Shown here: positions 5,869-12,561 of the stretch, one piece after another
How the letters are laid out: every line of letters starts with the position of its first letter
Numbering within the stretch: the stretch's first letter is position 1
Assembly: GCA_005240015.1 (NCBI GenBank)
Contig: SBBV01000162.1
Coordinates: 1-12,913, forward strand
DNA length: 12,913 bases
Source of the DNA: Candidatus Odyssella thessalonicensis
GTDB lineage: Bacteria; Pseudomonadota; Alphaproteobacteria; Bin65
Reading direction: 5' to 3'
The notes under the pieces: generated by a model
The model's database searches: none
Seen by the model: the letters and a program-made list of their open reading frames with translations, nothing else
What the model was told of the DNA's origin: nothing
Program-made: the position numbers and the translations under genes

Positions 5869-7274
5869 GACGCCCTGCGCCATGTCGTGCCCGTCGGCCC
5901 GTCCTCGAGGATGACGCCCTGCTGCGCGAGCTCGGTGCGGATGCGGTCGGCTTCCTTGAAGTTCTTGGCATTGCGCGCGGCCAAGCGCAGATCGATGAGC
6001 TCCGCGATCTTCTTCTCGTCGATGGCGGCGGGGGATTTGGGCGGCTGCCAGCGGAACCAGGCATCGGGCGAAGACTGCAGCAGCCCGAGCAGCGCGCCCT
6101 CGGCCGCTATGATCGCCTTGGCCGCGCGCACCTTCGCCGGATCGTCCTCCTTGAGCGCGAGGCCGGAATTGTAATGCAGCGATGCGAGCGCCACCGCGGT
6201 GTTGAGATCGTCGTTGAGAGCCTCGAGCGCACCGGCCGGCTCGACGCCCTGCTCGGCCTCGACATTCGCGACGCGCGCGAGCGCGCGATAGAAGTAGTCG
6301 AGATCCGCTTTCGCCTCGCGCAGGCCCTCTTTCGTGAACTCGAGCGGCGAGCGGTAGTGCGTCTTCAAGAGCAGGAGACGCAGCGCCTCGCCCGGGAACT
6401 CGTCAAGCAGGTCGCGCACCTTGTCGATGTTGCCGACCGACTTCGCCATCTTCTCGCCGCCGCGTTCGATGAAGCCGTTGTGCAGCCAATAGCGCACGAA
6501 CGGCCTGCCGTTGCAGCACTCGCTTTGCGCGATCTCGTTCTCGTGGTGGGGGAAGACGAGATCGAGCCCGCCGGCATGGATGTCGAAGGTCTCGCCGAGA
6601 TGCGTCCGCGCCATCGCCGAGCACTCGATGTGCCAGCCGGGGCGGCCGCGGCCCCAAGGGCTGTCCCAGCCGGGCAGATCCGGCGTCGACGGCTTCCACA
6701 AGACGAAATCGGCCGGATCCTTCTTGTAGGGCGCGACGTCGACGCGCGCCCCGGCGATGAGATCGTCGCGGTTCTTCCGCGAGAGCAGGCCGTAGACGTG
6801 CTGCGGCAGCGGCGGGCGCTCCATCATCGCCGGCACGTGGAACAGCACGTGGCCTTGCGCCTCGTAGGCATAGCCCTTCTCGACGAGCGTCTCGATCATC
6901 GCCTTGATCTCGGCGATCGTGCCGGTGGCGGTCGGCTCGACGCTCGGCGGCAAGCAGCCGAGCTCGGCGATGTCCTCGTGGAACCAGCGCGTCGTCTCGG
7001 CCGTGAGCGCGCCGATCGCGACGCCGCGCTCCTTGGCGCGATTGTTGATCTTGTCGTCGATGTCGGTGATGTTGCGGACGTACTTCACCTGCGCGGCGCC
7101 GTATTGCCGGCGCAGCAGCCGGAAGAGCACGTCGAACACCACGATCGGGCGCGCGTTGCCGATATGGATGCGGTCGTAGACCGTGGGGCCGCACACATAC
7201 ATGCGCACGTTCTTGGGATCGAGCGGGCGGAACTCTTCCTTCTGGCGCGTGAGCGTGTTGTGGAGGCGGAGCAC
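5865..7274 (-). CDS. cysS: Cysteine--tRNA ligase
   Basis: 469 residues, usual length for class I CysRS, which charges tRNA-Cys in the cytosol. The catalytic signatures are HIGN at 37-40 and KMAKS at 275-279. The zinc ligands are in the expected places: Cys28 (YVCGPTVYD), Cys218 (HIECSAMAR), His243 and Glu247 ([10 protein letters not shown]). NITDIDDKI and the [11 protein letters not shown] helical domain also fit. The start is GTG at 7274 ([10 protein letters not shown]), with GAGG about 5 bases upstream; the next in-frame ATG is at residue 25, within the conserved core, so it is excluded. The stop overlaps the cimA start by 4 bases. The 67-base gap upstream to the membrane-protein gene on the same strand shows no clear promoter, so read-through from upstream is possible. 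Confidence 0.97.
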   Translation of the reverse strand: MLRLHNTLTRQKEEFRPLDPKNVRMYVCGPTVYDRIHIGNARPIVVFDVLFRLLRRQYGAAQVKYVRNITDIDDKINNRAKERGVAIGALTAETTRWFHEDIAELGCLPPSVEPTATGTIAEIKAMIETLVEKGYAYEAQGHVLFHVPAMMERPPLPQHVYGLLSRKNRDDLIAGARVDVAPYKKDPADFVLWKPSTPDLPGWDSPWGRGRPGWHIECSAMARTHLGETFDIHAGGLDLVFPHHENEIAQSECCNGRPFVRYWLHNGFIERGGEKMAKSVGNIDKVRDLLDEFPGEALRLLLLKTHYRSPLEFTKEGLREAKADLDYFYRALARVANVEAEQGVEPAGALEALNDDLNTAVALASLHYNSGLALKEDDPAKVRAAKAIIAAEGALLGLLQSSPDAWFRWQPPKSPAAIDEKKIAELIDLRLAARNAKNFKEADRIRTELAQQGVILEDGPTGTTWRRAS

Positions 7275-7341
7275 GGCGGCCTCGGCGTCTGGCAGTGGGC
7301 GGGTTGGTTAGCAGAGCCTCGCCGGAGCGTCCAGCGGCGCA

Positions 7342-7779
7342 CTATCGCTGCGCGTGACCGCGCGCGGTCTTGTGCAGCAGGAACCAGGCGGCAAGGCCGC
7401 TCGCCAGCTGTACAGCGGCGAGGATGTAGTTCCAGAAACCGCCGACGATCACGAGCCAGGCGGCGGCGACCGCGGTGAAGGCCGCGATCAGCGCTAGGTT
7501 CGGCCAGAACGCCGCGCGGCGGCCGGCCTCGCCGAAGAAGAGGGCGTTGAAGAGCGCGCTTACCGCCGGCGCCACGATCGCGGGCAAGAGGTAGATCGCC
7601 CAGAGCAGCGCCGCGCCGGCGAAGGTGTCGCCCGAAAGCTCGCCCAACGCCCGGCTCAGCGCGATCAGCACCAAGGTGACGACAACGACGTAGAGCACCA
7701 CGGCCGTCACCGGCGCCGCGATCAGTGCCGCGCGGTGGCGCGGCGTCGCGGCCGCAGCGTCGCGGGGACGGTCGCTCAT
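7342..7779 (-). CDS. Small polytopic membrane protein, unknown function
   Basis: 145 residues from ATG 7779 (MSDRPRDAAAATPRHR). I do not recognise a family. About four hydrophobic segments can be seen: LIAAPVTAVVLYVVVVTLVLIAL; FAGAALLWAIYLLPAIVAPAVSALFNALFF; a run from WPNLALIAAFTAVAAAWLVIVGG; and YILAAVQLASGLAAWFLL, followed by a short basic tail (HKTARGHAQR). It is therefore an inner-membrane protein with a short cytosolic N-terminus. GGAG directly abuts the ATG, so the ribosome-binding site is poor. The frame stays open to a GTG at 7884, which would add 35 polar residues unlike a membrane-protein start. It lies 67 bases upstream of cysS on the same strand and is divergent from the resorcylate decarboxylase. 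The gene is likely real from its coherent hydrophobic pattern; the function is unknown. Confidence 0.7.
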   Translation of the reverse strand: MSDRPRDAAAATPRHRAALIAAPVTAVVLYVVVVTLVLIALSRALGELSGDTFAGAALLWAIYLLPAIVAPAVSALFNALFFGEAGRRAAFWPNLALIAAFTAVAAAWLVIVGGFWNYILAAVQLASGLAAWFLLHKTARGHAQR

Positions 7780-7834
7780 CTCCCGGCGGCCAAGCCGGAC
7801 ATGCAGAGATTGGGCATTGACGCGGCTCCCCGTC

Positions 7835-7854
7835 GGTGCGACGAGCGTCGCACC
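7835..7854. promoter_or_regulatory. Perfect 8-4-8 palindrome upstream of the decarboxylase
   Basis: GGTGCGAC and GTCGCACC are perfect inverted arms around GAGC, 57 bases before the decarboxylase start and 55 bases before the divergent membrane-protein start. The position suits an operator for a dimeric regulator. It could also form an RNA hairpin on either strand. No regulator gene lies beside it in the window, and no convincing -35/-10 pair was found near it. Confidence 0.45.
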
Positions 7855-7911
7855 TTCTGGCGTTGCTGTTAGTCTCACCGCCACGGCACGGAATCAAGAG
7901 GAGGGAGCAAG

Positions 7912-8886
7912 ATGCAGGGCAAGATCGCGCTCGAGGAGCATTTCTCTATCGAGGACACGCTGATGGATTCCGCGGGCTTCCTGGGCGAGCACGTGTGGGA
8001 GGAGCTCAAGAGCCGCCTGCTCGACATCCACGGCAAGCGCTTGGCGCAGATGGATCAGCACGGGATCGAGATCACGATCCTCTCGCTCAACGCGCCGGCG
8101 GTGCAGGCGATCGCCGACCGGAAGCGCGCCTACGACGTGGCGCGGAAGGCCAACGATTTCCTCGCCGAGCAGGTGAGGAAGAACCCACGCCGCTTCCAGG
8201 CCTTCGCCGCCCTCCCGATGCAGGATCCCGAGCGCGCCACGCGCGAATACGAGCGCTGCATCAAGGAGCTCGGCTTCGTCGGCGCGCTGGTGAACGGCTT
8301 CTCGCAGATCGACGACCCCAAATCGGCCGTCTATCTCGACCTGCCGCAATACCGGGACTTCTGGGGCGTGGTCGAGAAGCTCGACTACCCGTTCTATCTG
8401 CACCCGCGCAATCCGCTGCCGCACATGGCCCAGATCTACGAGGGCCACCCCTGGCTGCTCGGCCCAACCTGGGCGTTCGGCCAGGAGACCGCCGTCCACG
8501 CGCTCCGGCTCATGGGCTCGGGCCTGTTCGACAAGTATCCAGGCCTCAAGATCGTGCTCGGCCACCTGGGCGAGGGGCTGCCCTACAGCATCTGGCGCGT
8601 CGACAACCGCAACGCCTGGACCAAGGCCAAGCCCAAATATCCGGCCAAGCGCAAGATCGGCGAATATTTCCAGCAGCACTTCTGGCTCACGACCTCGGGC
8701 AATTTCCGCACCCAGACCCTGATCGACGCGATGCTCGAGATCGGCTCGGACCGGATCCTGTTCTCGACCGACTGGCCGTTCGAGAACATCGATCACGCCG
8801 CGATCTGGTTCGACGCCGCCACGATCAGCGAGCTCGACCGCCAGAAGATCGGGCGGCTCAACGCGAAGGCGCTGTTCAAGCTTTGA
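7912..8886 (+). CDS. Gamma-resorcylate (2,6-dihydroxybenzoate) decarboxylase-like amidohydrolase
   Basis: 324 residues, within a few residues of the characterised rhizobial enzyme. It belongs to the ACMSD-like amidohydrolase superfamily; these metal-dependent, cofactor-free enzymes reversibly decarboxylate 2,6-dihydroxybenzoate to resorcinol. The active-site residues known from that enzyme fall at the same numbers here: Glu8 and His10 (ALEEHF), His164 (FYLHPRNPLP), His218 (VLGHLGEG) and Asp287 (FSTDWPFENIDH). The stretches SLNAPAVQAI, GFVGALVNGFSQ, GHPWLLGPTWAF and TTSGNFRTQTLIDA also agree with the family as I recall it. ATG 7912 follows GGAGGGAG at good spacing. No other resorcinol-pathway genes are beside it. 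A related substrate such as 2,3-dihydroxybenzoate or salicylate is possible, but residue-for-residue agreement favours gamma-resorcylate. Confidence 0.88.
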   Translation: MQGKIALEEHFSIEDTLMDSAGFLGEHVWEELKSRLLDIHGKRLAQMDQHGIEITILSLNAPAVQAIADRKRAYDVARKANDFLAEQVRKNPRRFQAFAALPMQDPERATREYERCIKELGFVGALVNGFSQIDDPKSAVYLDLPQYRDFWGVVEKLDYPFYLHPRNPLPHMAQIYEGHPWLLGPTWAFGQETAVHALRLMGSGLFDKYPGLKIVLGHLGEGLPYSIWRVDNRNAWTKAKPKYPAKRKIGEYFQQHFWLTTSGNFRTQTLIDAMLEIGSDRILFSTDWPFENIDHAAIWFDAATISELDRQKIGRLNAKALFKL

Positions 8887-8940
8887 CGCGCGTGGCGCAC
8901 AGGGACTGACGGCGGCAGGGCGATCAGGCCGTCCCCATGA

Positions 8941-8990
8941 AAACACCGACATTCACCGACAATCACCGACATTTCCCGACATTCGCCGAC
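8941..8990. repeat. Five tandem copies of a 10-bp unit
   Basis: Five consecutive 10-base units share the form ATTCACCGAC with small changes in the first seven bases, and CCGAC is identical in all five (8946-8950, then every 10 bases to 8986-8990). The array lies in the 190-base gap between the convergent decarboxylase and PAS_5 genes. A 10-base period places CCGAC on one face of the helix, which could suit cooperative protein binding, but simple slippage expansion is equally possible. The rest of the gap (8887-8940 and 8991-9076) shows nothing I recognise. Confidence 0.8.
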
Positions 8991-9076
8991 ATCGTGCCGG
9001 GGCCTGCCACCCGTCGCCGAAGCCCACCGCCCGGGCGTTTGGTGGACGCATTCGTAGGCATTTGGCGTGCGAAAGC

Positions 9077-9685
9077 TCAGATCGCCGTCTGCCGGCGCCA
9101 GGACCAGGTCGAGAGGTCGCGGATCAGCGAGCGCGTGGCCTCGACCGCGCTCGGCCGGGGCGCGGCCGCGCCGGGCTCATCGAGGAAGCGCATCTCGTCG
9201 GTGCCCTGGTCGATGCGCCAGTCGGGGCCGAGCTCCTTGTAGTAGAGGAACGTGCACTCGAAGGTCGTGCCGACCAGGAGCGCGTCGACGGCGCCGCTGT
9301 TGCCGGCGAGCGGCAGGATCGCGCGCGTGACGACGCATTCCGGCAGGCCTTCGGCGAAATAGCGGTTGCGGCACCAGAGCGGGCGGCGGCTGTCCCAGGC
9401 GAGCGAATGGTGACGCCGCGCGGCGGCGAGCCGCGGGCCCTTCAGCACGTCCTTGAACAGCTTGTTGGCGACGTTGGTGCCGTAGTGGCTGACGATGGCG
9501 CCGCCGGTAAGGCCGAAGCGGAACTCGCCGGCCTCGTCGCGATGGACGACGTGCAGATTCGGCAGTAGCGCCGGGATTTCGGCCGGATCGATGTCGCGCC
9601 GGTGCGGGAGGCCGTCCTGCGCCTTCGACGACCAGTACGCGTAAAGGGGACCGAGAATGCGAGAGCGTTCGACCAGCGGGGACAT
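9077..9685 (-). CDS. PAS_5-type PAS domain protein
   Basis: 202 residues. The N-terminal two-thirds fits the PAS_5 family, stand-alone PAS-like proteins frequent in Alphaproteobacteria and mostly of unknown role. Landmarks are LYAYWSSKAQDGLPHRRDIDPAEIPALLPNLHVVHRD (about 14-50), FRFGLTGGAIVSHYGTNVANKLFKDVL (56-81) and the later strand VVTRAILPLAGNSGAVDALLVGTTFE. No signal peptide, membrane segment or output domain follows, so it is probably a cytosolic single-domain sensor or adaptor. ATG 9685 is chosen because the family pattern starts about 13 residues in; only a weak purine-rich site (GCGAGA) lies upstream. It stands alone: 190 bases from the decarboxylase end and 223 bases from nadE. Family confidence is good; ligand and partner are unknown. 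Confidence 0.8.
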   Translation of the reverse strand: MSPLVERSRILGPLYAYWSSKAQDGLPHRRDIDPAEIPALLPNLHVVHRDEAGEFRFGLTGGAIVSHYGTNVANKLFKDVLKGPRLAAARRHHSLAWDSRRPLWCRNRYFAEGLPECVVTRAILPLAGNSGAVDALLVGTTFECTFLYYKELGPDWRIDQGTDEMRFLDEPGAAAPRPSAVEATRSLIRDLSTWSWRRQTAI

Positions 9686-9824
9686 GGCTCAATCTCGCTC
9701 TGATAACGCCGGCGATTAGGCGCCCCGCGAGCCGCATTAACAATTTATCGGAGGAGTTAGGCCGAAGAGGCTAAACCGATTGCTCGATACGCCATGACAA
9801 CGACGGCGAGACGGGCCTGGAGGT

Positions 9825-9900
9825 GGGAGGGGGCGAGTCGGGAGAGATTCGGGTTTGGCCGGACTGGCCGCACCCCTGCCCGCCCCGCAAGCGGGGCGGG
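9825..9900. repeat. Palindromic intergenic repeat element, copy B, with hairpin after nadE
   Basis: This stretch shares an ordered set of blocks with the element at 1886-1999: GGGAGGGGGCGA (9825-9836; 1911-1922), GAGATTC (9844-9850; 1936-1942), GACTGGCC (9862-9869; 1949-1956) and a closing palindrome with CCCCGCAAGCGGGG at its core. Here the closing hairpin (9879-9900) is a perfect 10-bp stem around AA and sits 8 bases past the nadE stop, so it may mark the end of the nadE transcript, although no T-tract follows. The left hairpin of copy A is missing. The remainder of the gap (9686-9824) shows only a moderately A/T-rich patch, 9737-9775, that may hold the PAS_5 promoter. Confidence 0.65.
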
Positions 9901-9908
9901 AGAAGCTG

Positions 9909-11573
9909 CTAACTCGGCGCCCGAAACCCGTTCGTGATCGGGTAGCGGCGGTCGCGGCCGAAGGAGCGGCGCGTGATCTTGACGCCGGGCGGCGCCTGGC
10001 GGCGCTTGTATTCGGCGCGGTCGAGCATCTGCCAGACCCGCTGCACGGTCGCGCGCTCGAAGCCTTTCGCCACGATGTCGTCGAGCCGCATCTCGTGCTC
10101 GATGAGGCACTCGAGGATGCCGTCCAAGATCGCGTAGGGCGGCAGCGTGTCTTCGTCCTTCTGGTCGGGCTTGAGCTCGGCCGAGGGCGGCTTGGTGATG
10201 ACGCGCTCGGGGATCAATGCGCCGTCGGGACCGAGGGCGCCTTGTGGCTTGTGTGCATTGCGCCAGCGCGAGAGCTTGAAGACGTCGGTCTTGTACACGT
10301 CCTTCAGCACCGAGTAGCCGCCGCACATGTCGCCGTAGAGCGTGGCGTAGCCCACCGACATCTCGGATTTGTTCCCGGTCGAGAGCACCATGTGGCCGAA
10401 CTTGTTGGAGAGGGCCATCAGCGTGATGCCGCGCGCGCGCGCCTGGATGTTCTCCTCGGTGGTGTCGGGTGTGCGGCCGCCGAAGGCGGGCTTCAGCATG
10501 CGCGCGAAAGCCTCCATCGCCGGCGTGATCGCGATCACGTCGTGGCGTGCGCCGGTGAGGCGCGCCACCGCGGCTGCGTCCTCGTGGCTTTCGACCGAGG
10601 TGTAGGGCGAGGGCATCATCACGCACCACACCTTGTCGGCGCCGAGCGCGTCGACGGCGACCGCGGCGGAGAGCGCCGAATCGATGCCGCCGGAAAGCCC
10701 GAGCGCCACGCCGGGGAAGCGGTTCTTCCGCACATAGTCGCGCAGGCCCAGCATCATCGCGTTGTAGATCGCCTCGAGCCGCTCCGGCTGGGCGTGGATC
10801 TCGCCCGGCGCGCAGCTCCACGCGCCGTTGCTGCCGCGCGCCCAGCGCGTGGTCATCACGTGCTCGCGCCAGGCCGGCGCCTGCGCGGCAAGGCGCCGGT
10901 CGGCGTTCAGCACGAAAGACGCGCCGTCGAACACCAGCTCGTCCTGGCCGCAGACCTGGTTGACATAGACCAACGGCAGGTCGGCCTCGACCACGCGCTG
11001 CACGGCGAGGTTCATGCGCTGGTCGAGCTTGTCGCTCTCGTAGGGGCTGCCGTTGGGCACGACGAGCAGCTCGGCGCCGGATTCCTGCAGCGTCTCGGTC
11101 ACGTCGGGGGTCCACATGTCCTCGCAGATCATGAGCCCCACGCGCACGCCGCGGAAATTCACCGGGCCCGGCGGCGGTGCGGCGACGAAGACGCGCTTCT
11201 CGTCGAACACGCCGTAGTTCGGCAGGTCGTGCTTGTACCGCTTGGCGACGATGACGCCGGCATCGAGCAGGAGCGCGGCGTTGTAGAGCTTGCCGTTCTC
11301 GCGCCACGGGGCGCCCACGATCATGGCCGGCCCGCCATCCTTGGTCTCGGCCGCGAGGTCCTCGACCGCGGCGGCGGCGCGGTCCTGGAACAGCGGCTTC
11401 AATACCAGGTCCTCGGGCGGATAGCCGGAGACGACGAGCTCGGGGAACACGACGAGGTCGGCGCCCTGGCGCCCGGCCTCGGCGCGGGCGGCGCGGATGC
11501 GCTCCAGGTTGCCCGCGATGTCGCCCACCGTGGTGTTGATCTGGGCGAGGGCGAGATTGAGCTTGTCGGTCAT
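9909..11573 (-). CDS. nadE: Glutamine-dependent NAD+ synthetase
   Basis: 554 residues, two domains. The N-terminal nitrilase-type glutaminase (about 1-260) has the Glu-Lys-Cys triad in place: Glu45 (FPELVVSGYPPEDL), Lys114 (KRYKHDLPNYGVFDE) and Cys150 (LMICEDMW). It releases ammonia for the C-terminal synthetase, which has the ATP-pyrophosphatase P-loop LSGGIDSA (293-300), STGNKSEMSVGYATLYGD (398-414) and the ending SFGRDRRYPITNGFR. The reaction amidates deamido-NAD with ATP, the last step of NAD synthesis. ATG 11573 gives the full family N-terminus (LNLALAQINTTVGDIAGNLERI), yet the bases just upstream show no good ribosome-binding site. It appears to be transcribed alone: 177 bases separate it from the permease gene upstream, with a candidate promoter there, and a hairpin follows the stop. 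Confidence 0.97.
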   Translation of the reverse strand: MTDKLNLALAQINTTVGDIAGNLERIRAARAEAGRQGADLVVFPELVVSGYPPEDLVLKPLFQDRAAAAVEDLAAETKDGGPAMIVGAPWRENGKLYNAALLLDAGVIVAKRYKHDLPNYGVFDEKRVFVAAPPPGPVNFRGVRVGLMICEDMWTPDVTETLQESGAELLVVPNGSPYESDKLDQRMNLAVQRVVEADLPLVYVNQVCGQDELVFDGASFVLNADRRLAAQAPAWREHVMTTRWARGSNGAWSCAPGEIHAQPERLEAIYNAMMLGLRDYVRKNRFPGVALGLSGGIDSALSAAVAVDALGADKVWCVMMPSPYTSVESHEDAAAVARLTGARHDVIAITPAMEAFARMLKPAFGGRTPDTTEENIQARARGITLMALSNKFGHMVLSTGNKSEMSVGYATLYGDMCGGYSVLKDVYKTDVFKLSRWRNAHKPQGALGPDGALIPERVITKPPSAELKPDQKDEDTLPPYAILDGILECLIEHEMRLDDIVAKGFERATVQRVWQMLDRAEYKRRQAPPGVKITRRSFGRDRRYPITNGFRAPS

Positions 11574-11698
11574 CGGACCAATAAACTAGGACGGGCAGCG
11601 GCCGAAGCGGAGTTCCGATCGGGGAAGTGCAGGTATGCGCCGGGCGGGCCGAATGCCGATACGGCGTCGGCGAGTCCACCCAACGCAACCTGTGGCTA

Positions 11699-11727
11699 GG
11701 AGTAGGAGCGGGGCCGGTGTGTGTCAA
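11699..11727 (-). promoter_or_regulatory. Candidate sigma-70 promoter for nadE
   Basis: On the minus strand a perfect TTGACA (11727-11722) is followed after 17 bases by TACTCC (11704-11699), which keeps only TA and two further matches of the -10 consensus at best. It lies in the 177-base gap before nadE and would give a leader of about 120 bases. The -35 is strong and the spacing ideal; the -10 is weak. Nothing else was recognised in this gap. Confidence 0.4.
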
Positions 11728-11750
11728 CGCGCGGGCGGCGTCGATCAGCC

Positions 11751-12548
11751 TCAGGGTTTCAAGCGGTAGCCGGTCGCGAACATCCGCATGCACAGGAGGA
11801 AAAGCAGGAGCGCCGTGCCGGCGAGCCCGGCGGCGCCGATCGCCAGGTTCGATTCCGCAAAGCCCACATAGCCGCTGCGAAAGCCGTCGATCAGGTAAAA
11901 CACGGGATTGAAGCGGATCGCCTCCTGCATGGAGCGCGGCAGCATCTCGATCGAATAAAACGTACCCGAGAGCAGCGTCAGCGGTGCCACGACGATCTGC
12001 GACATGAAGGCGATGTGCTCCATCTTTCGCGCCAGCACGCCGCCGACGATGCCGAGAAGAGAAAACAGCAAGCTTCCCCCGAGCGCGAAGTACAGGATCT
12101 GCGCCGCGGCCGCCACGGAATCGGGGGCGCCGGCGAAGGGCCACATCAGCGCGCCCAGGAGCAAGCCCAACACCAGGCCGCGCGTCACCCCGCCGAGCGC
12201 GTAGCCGAGCGTGAGCTCGGCGGGGCGCAGCGGCGCCATGAGGATGTCGGCAATCGTCCCGCTCTGCTTCGCGATGAGGATCGACGATGACGTGTTGGCG
12301 AACGCGTTCTGCAGCATCGTCATGGCGATAAGGCCGGGCGCGAGGAAATGCAGGTAGTCGCTACCGTGGACGCCCGCGCGCGCCTGGCCCATCACGAGGC
12401 CGAAGATCAGGAGCAGCAACAGCGCGAACACGATCGGGCCGATCAAGGTCTGGACCCAGACCACGAGGAACCGCCGGATTTCCCTCGCGGCCAGCGTGCG
12501 CAAACCGAGCCAGTTGAAGCGGCCGACGTGGCGTACCGTCAGCGCCAT
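11751..12548 (-). CDS. ABC-2 type transporter permease
   Basis: 265 residues with about six membrane segments, the usual layout of ABC-2 export permeases of the YadH/NodJ kind. Visible landmarks: an amphipathic N-terminal helix (LGLRTLAAREIRRFLVVWVQTLIGPIVFALLLLLIFGLVMG), FLAPGLIAMTMLQNAFANTSSSILIAKQSGTIADILMAPLRPAELTLGYALGG (the conserved cytosolic coupling region), LLFSLLGIVGGVLARKMEHIAF, VVAPLTLLSGTFYSIEMLP, and FNPVFYLIDGFRSGYVG near the C-terminus. It needs a separate ATPase, which is not in the window; the place to look is upstream of the CcdA-like gene. ATG 12548 lies 13 bases after the stop of that gene, so the two are probably co-transcribed. The substrate cannot be inferred. Confidence 0.93.
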   Translation of the reverse strand: MALTVRHVGRFNWLGLRTLAAREIRRFLVVWVQTLIGPIVFALLLLLIFGLVMGQARAGVHGSDYLHFLAPGLIAMTMLQNAFANTSSSILIAKQSGTIADILMAPLRPAELTLGYALGGVTRGLVLGLLLGALMWPFAGAPDSVAAAAQILYFALGGSLLFSLLGIVGGVLARKMEHIAFMSQIVVAPLTLLSGTFYSIEMLPRSMQEAIRFNPVFYLIDGFRSGYVGFAESNLAIGAAGLAGTALLLFLLCMRMFATGYRLKP

Positions 12549-12561
12549 GACACTCGCCGTA

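Noticed and set aside
4201..6174. 657-codon plus-strand open frame opposite cimA and cysS
   Set aside because: Antisense shadow of two certain genes; no family-like motifs and biased composition.
7817..7845. Promoter for the decarboxylase from TTGACG at 7817-7822
   Set aside because: At 16-18 bases spacing there is no A/T-rich -10; the region reads into the GC-rich palindrome.
8941..8990. CRISPR array
   Set aside because: Units are 10 bases with no spacers of the usual 30-40 bases and no cas genes in the window.
8937..9242. 101-codon plus-strand frame starting just before the 10-bp tandem repeat
   Set aside because: No ribosome-binding site, the N-terminal part is only the repeat translated, and the rest is antisense to the PAS_5 gene.
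9753..9775. Small hairpin TTAGGCC/GGCTAA near the PAS_5 gene upstream region
   Set aside because: Only six base pairs with a bulge; too weak to support as a separate regulatory feature.
9855..11699. 614-codon plus-strand frame opposite nadE
   Set aside because: Antisense to a gene whose catalytic residues are all identified; composition is that of a GC-driven shadow.
9757..12144. 795-codon minus-strand frame across nadE
   Set aside because: Overlaps nadE and part of the permease gene in another frame; Arg/Ala-rich with no recognisable domain. Its tail reads through palindromic repeat copy B.
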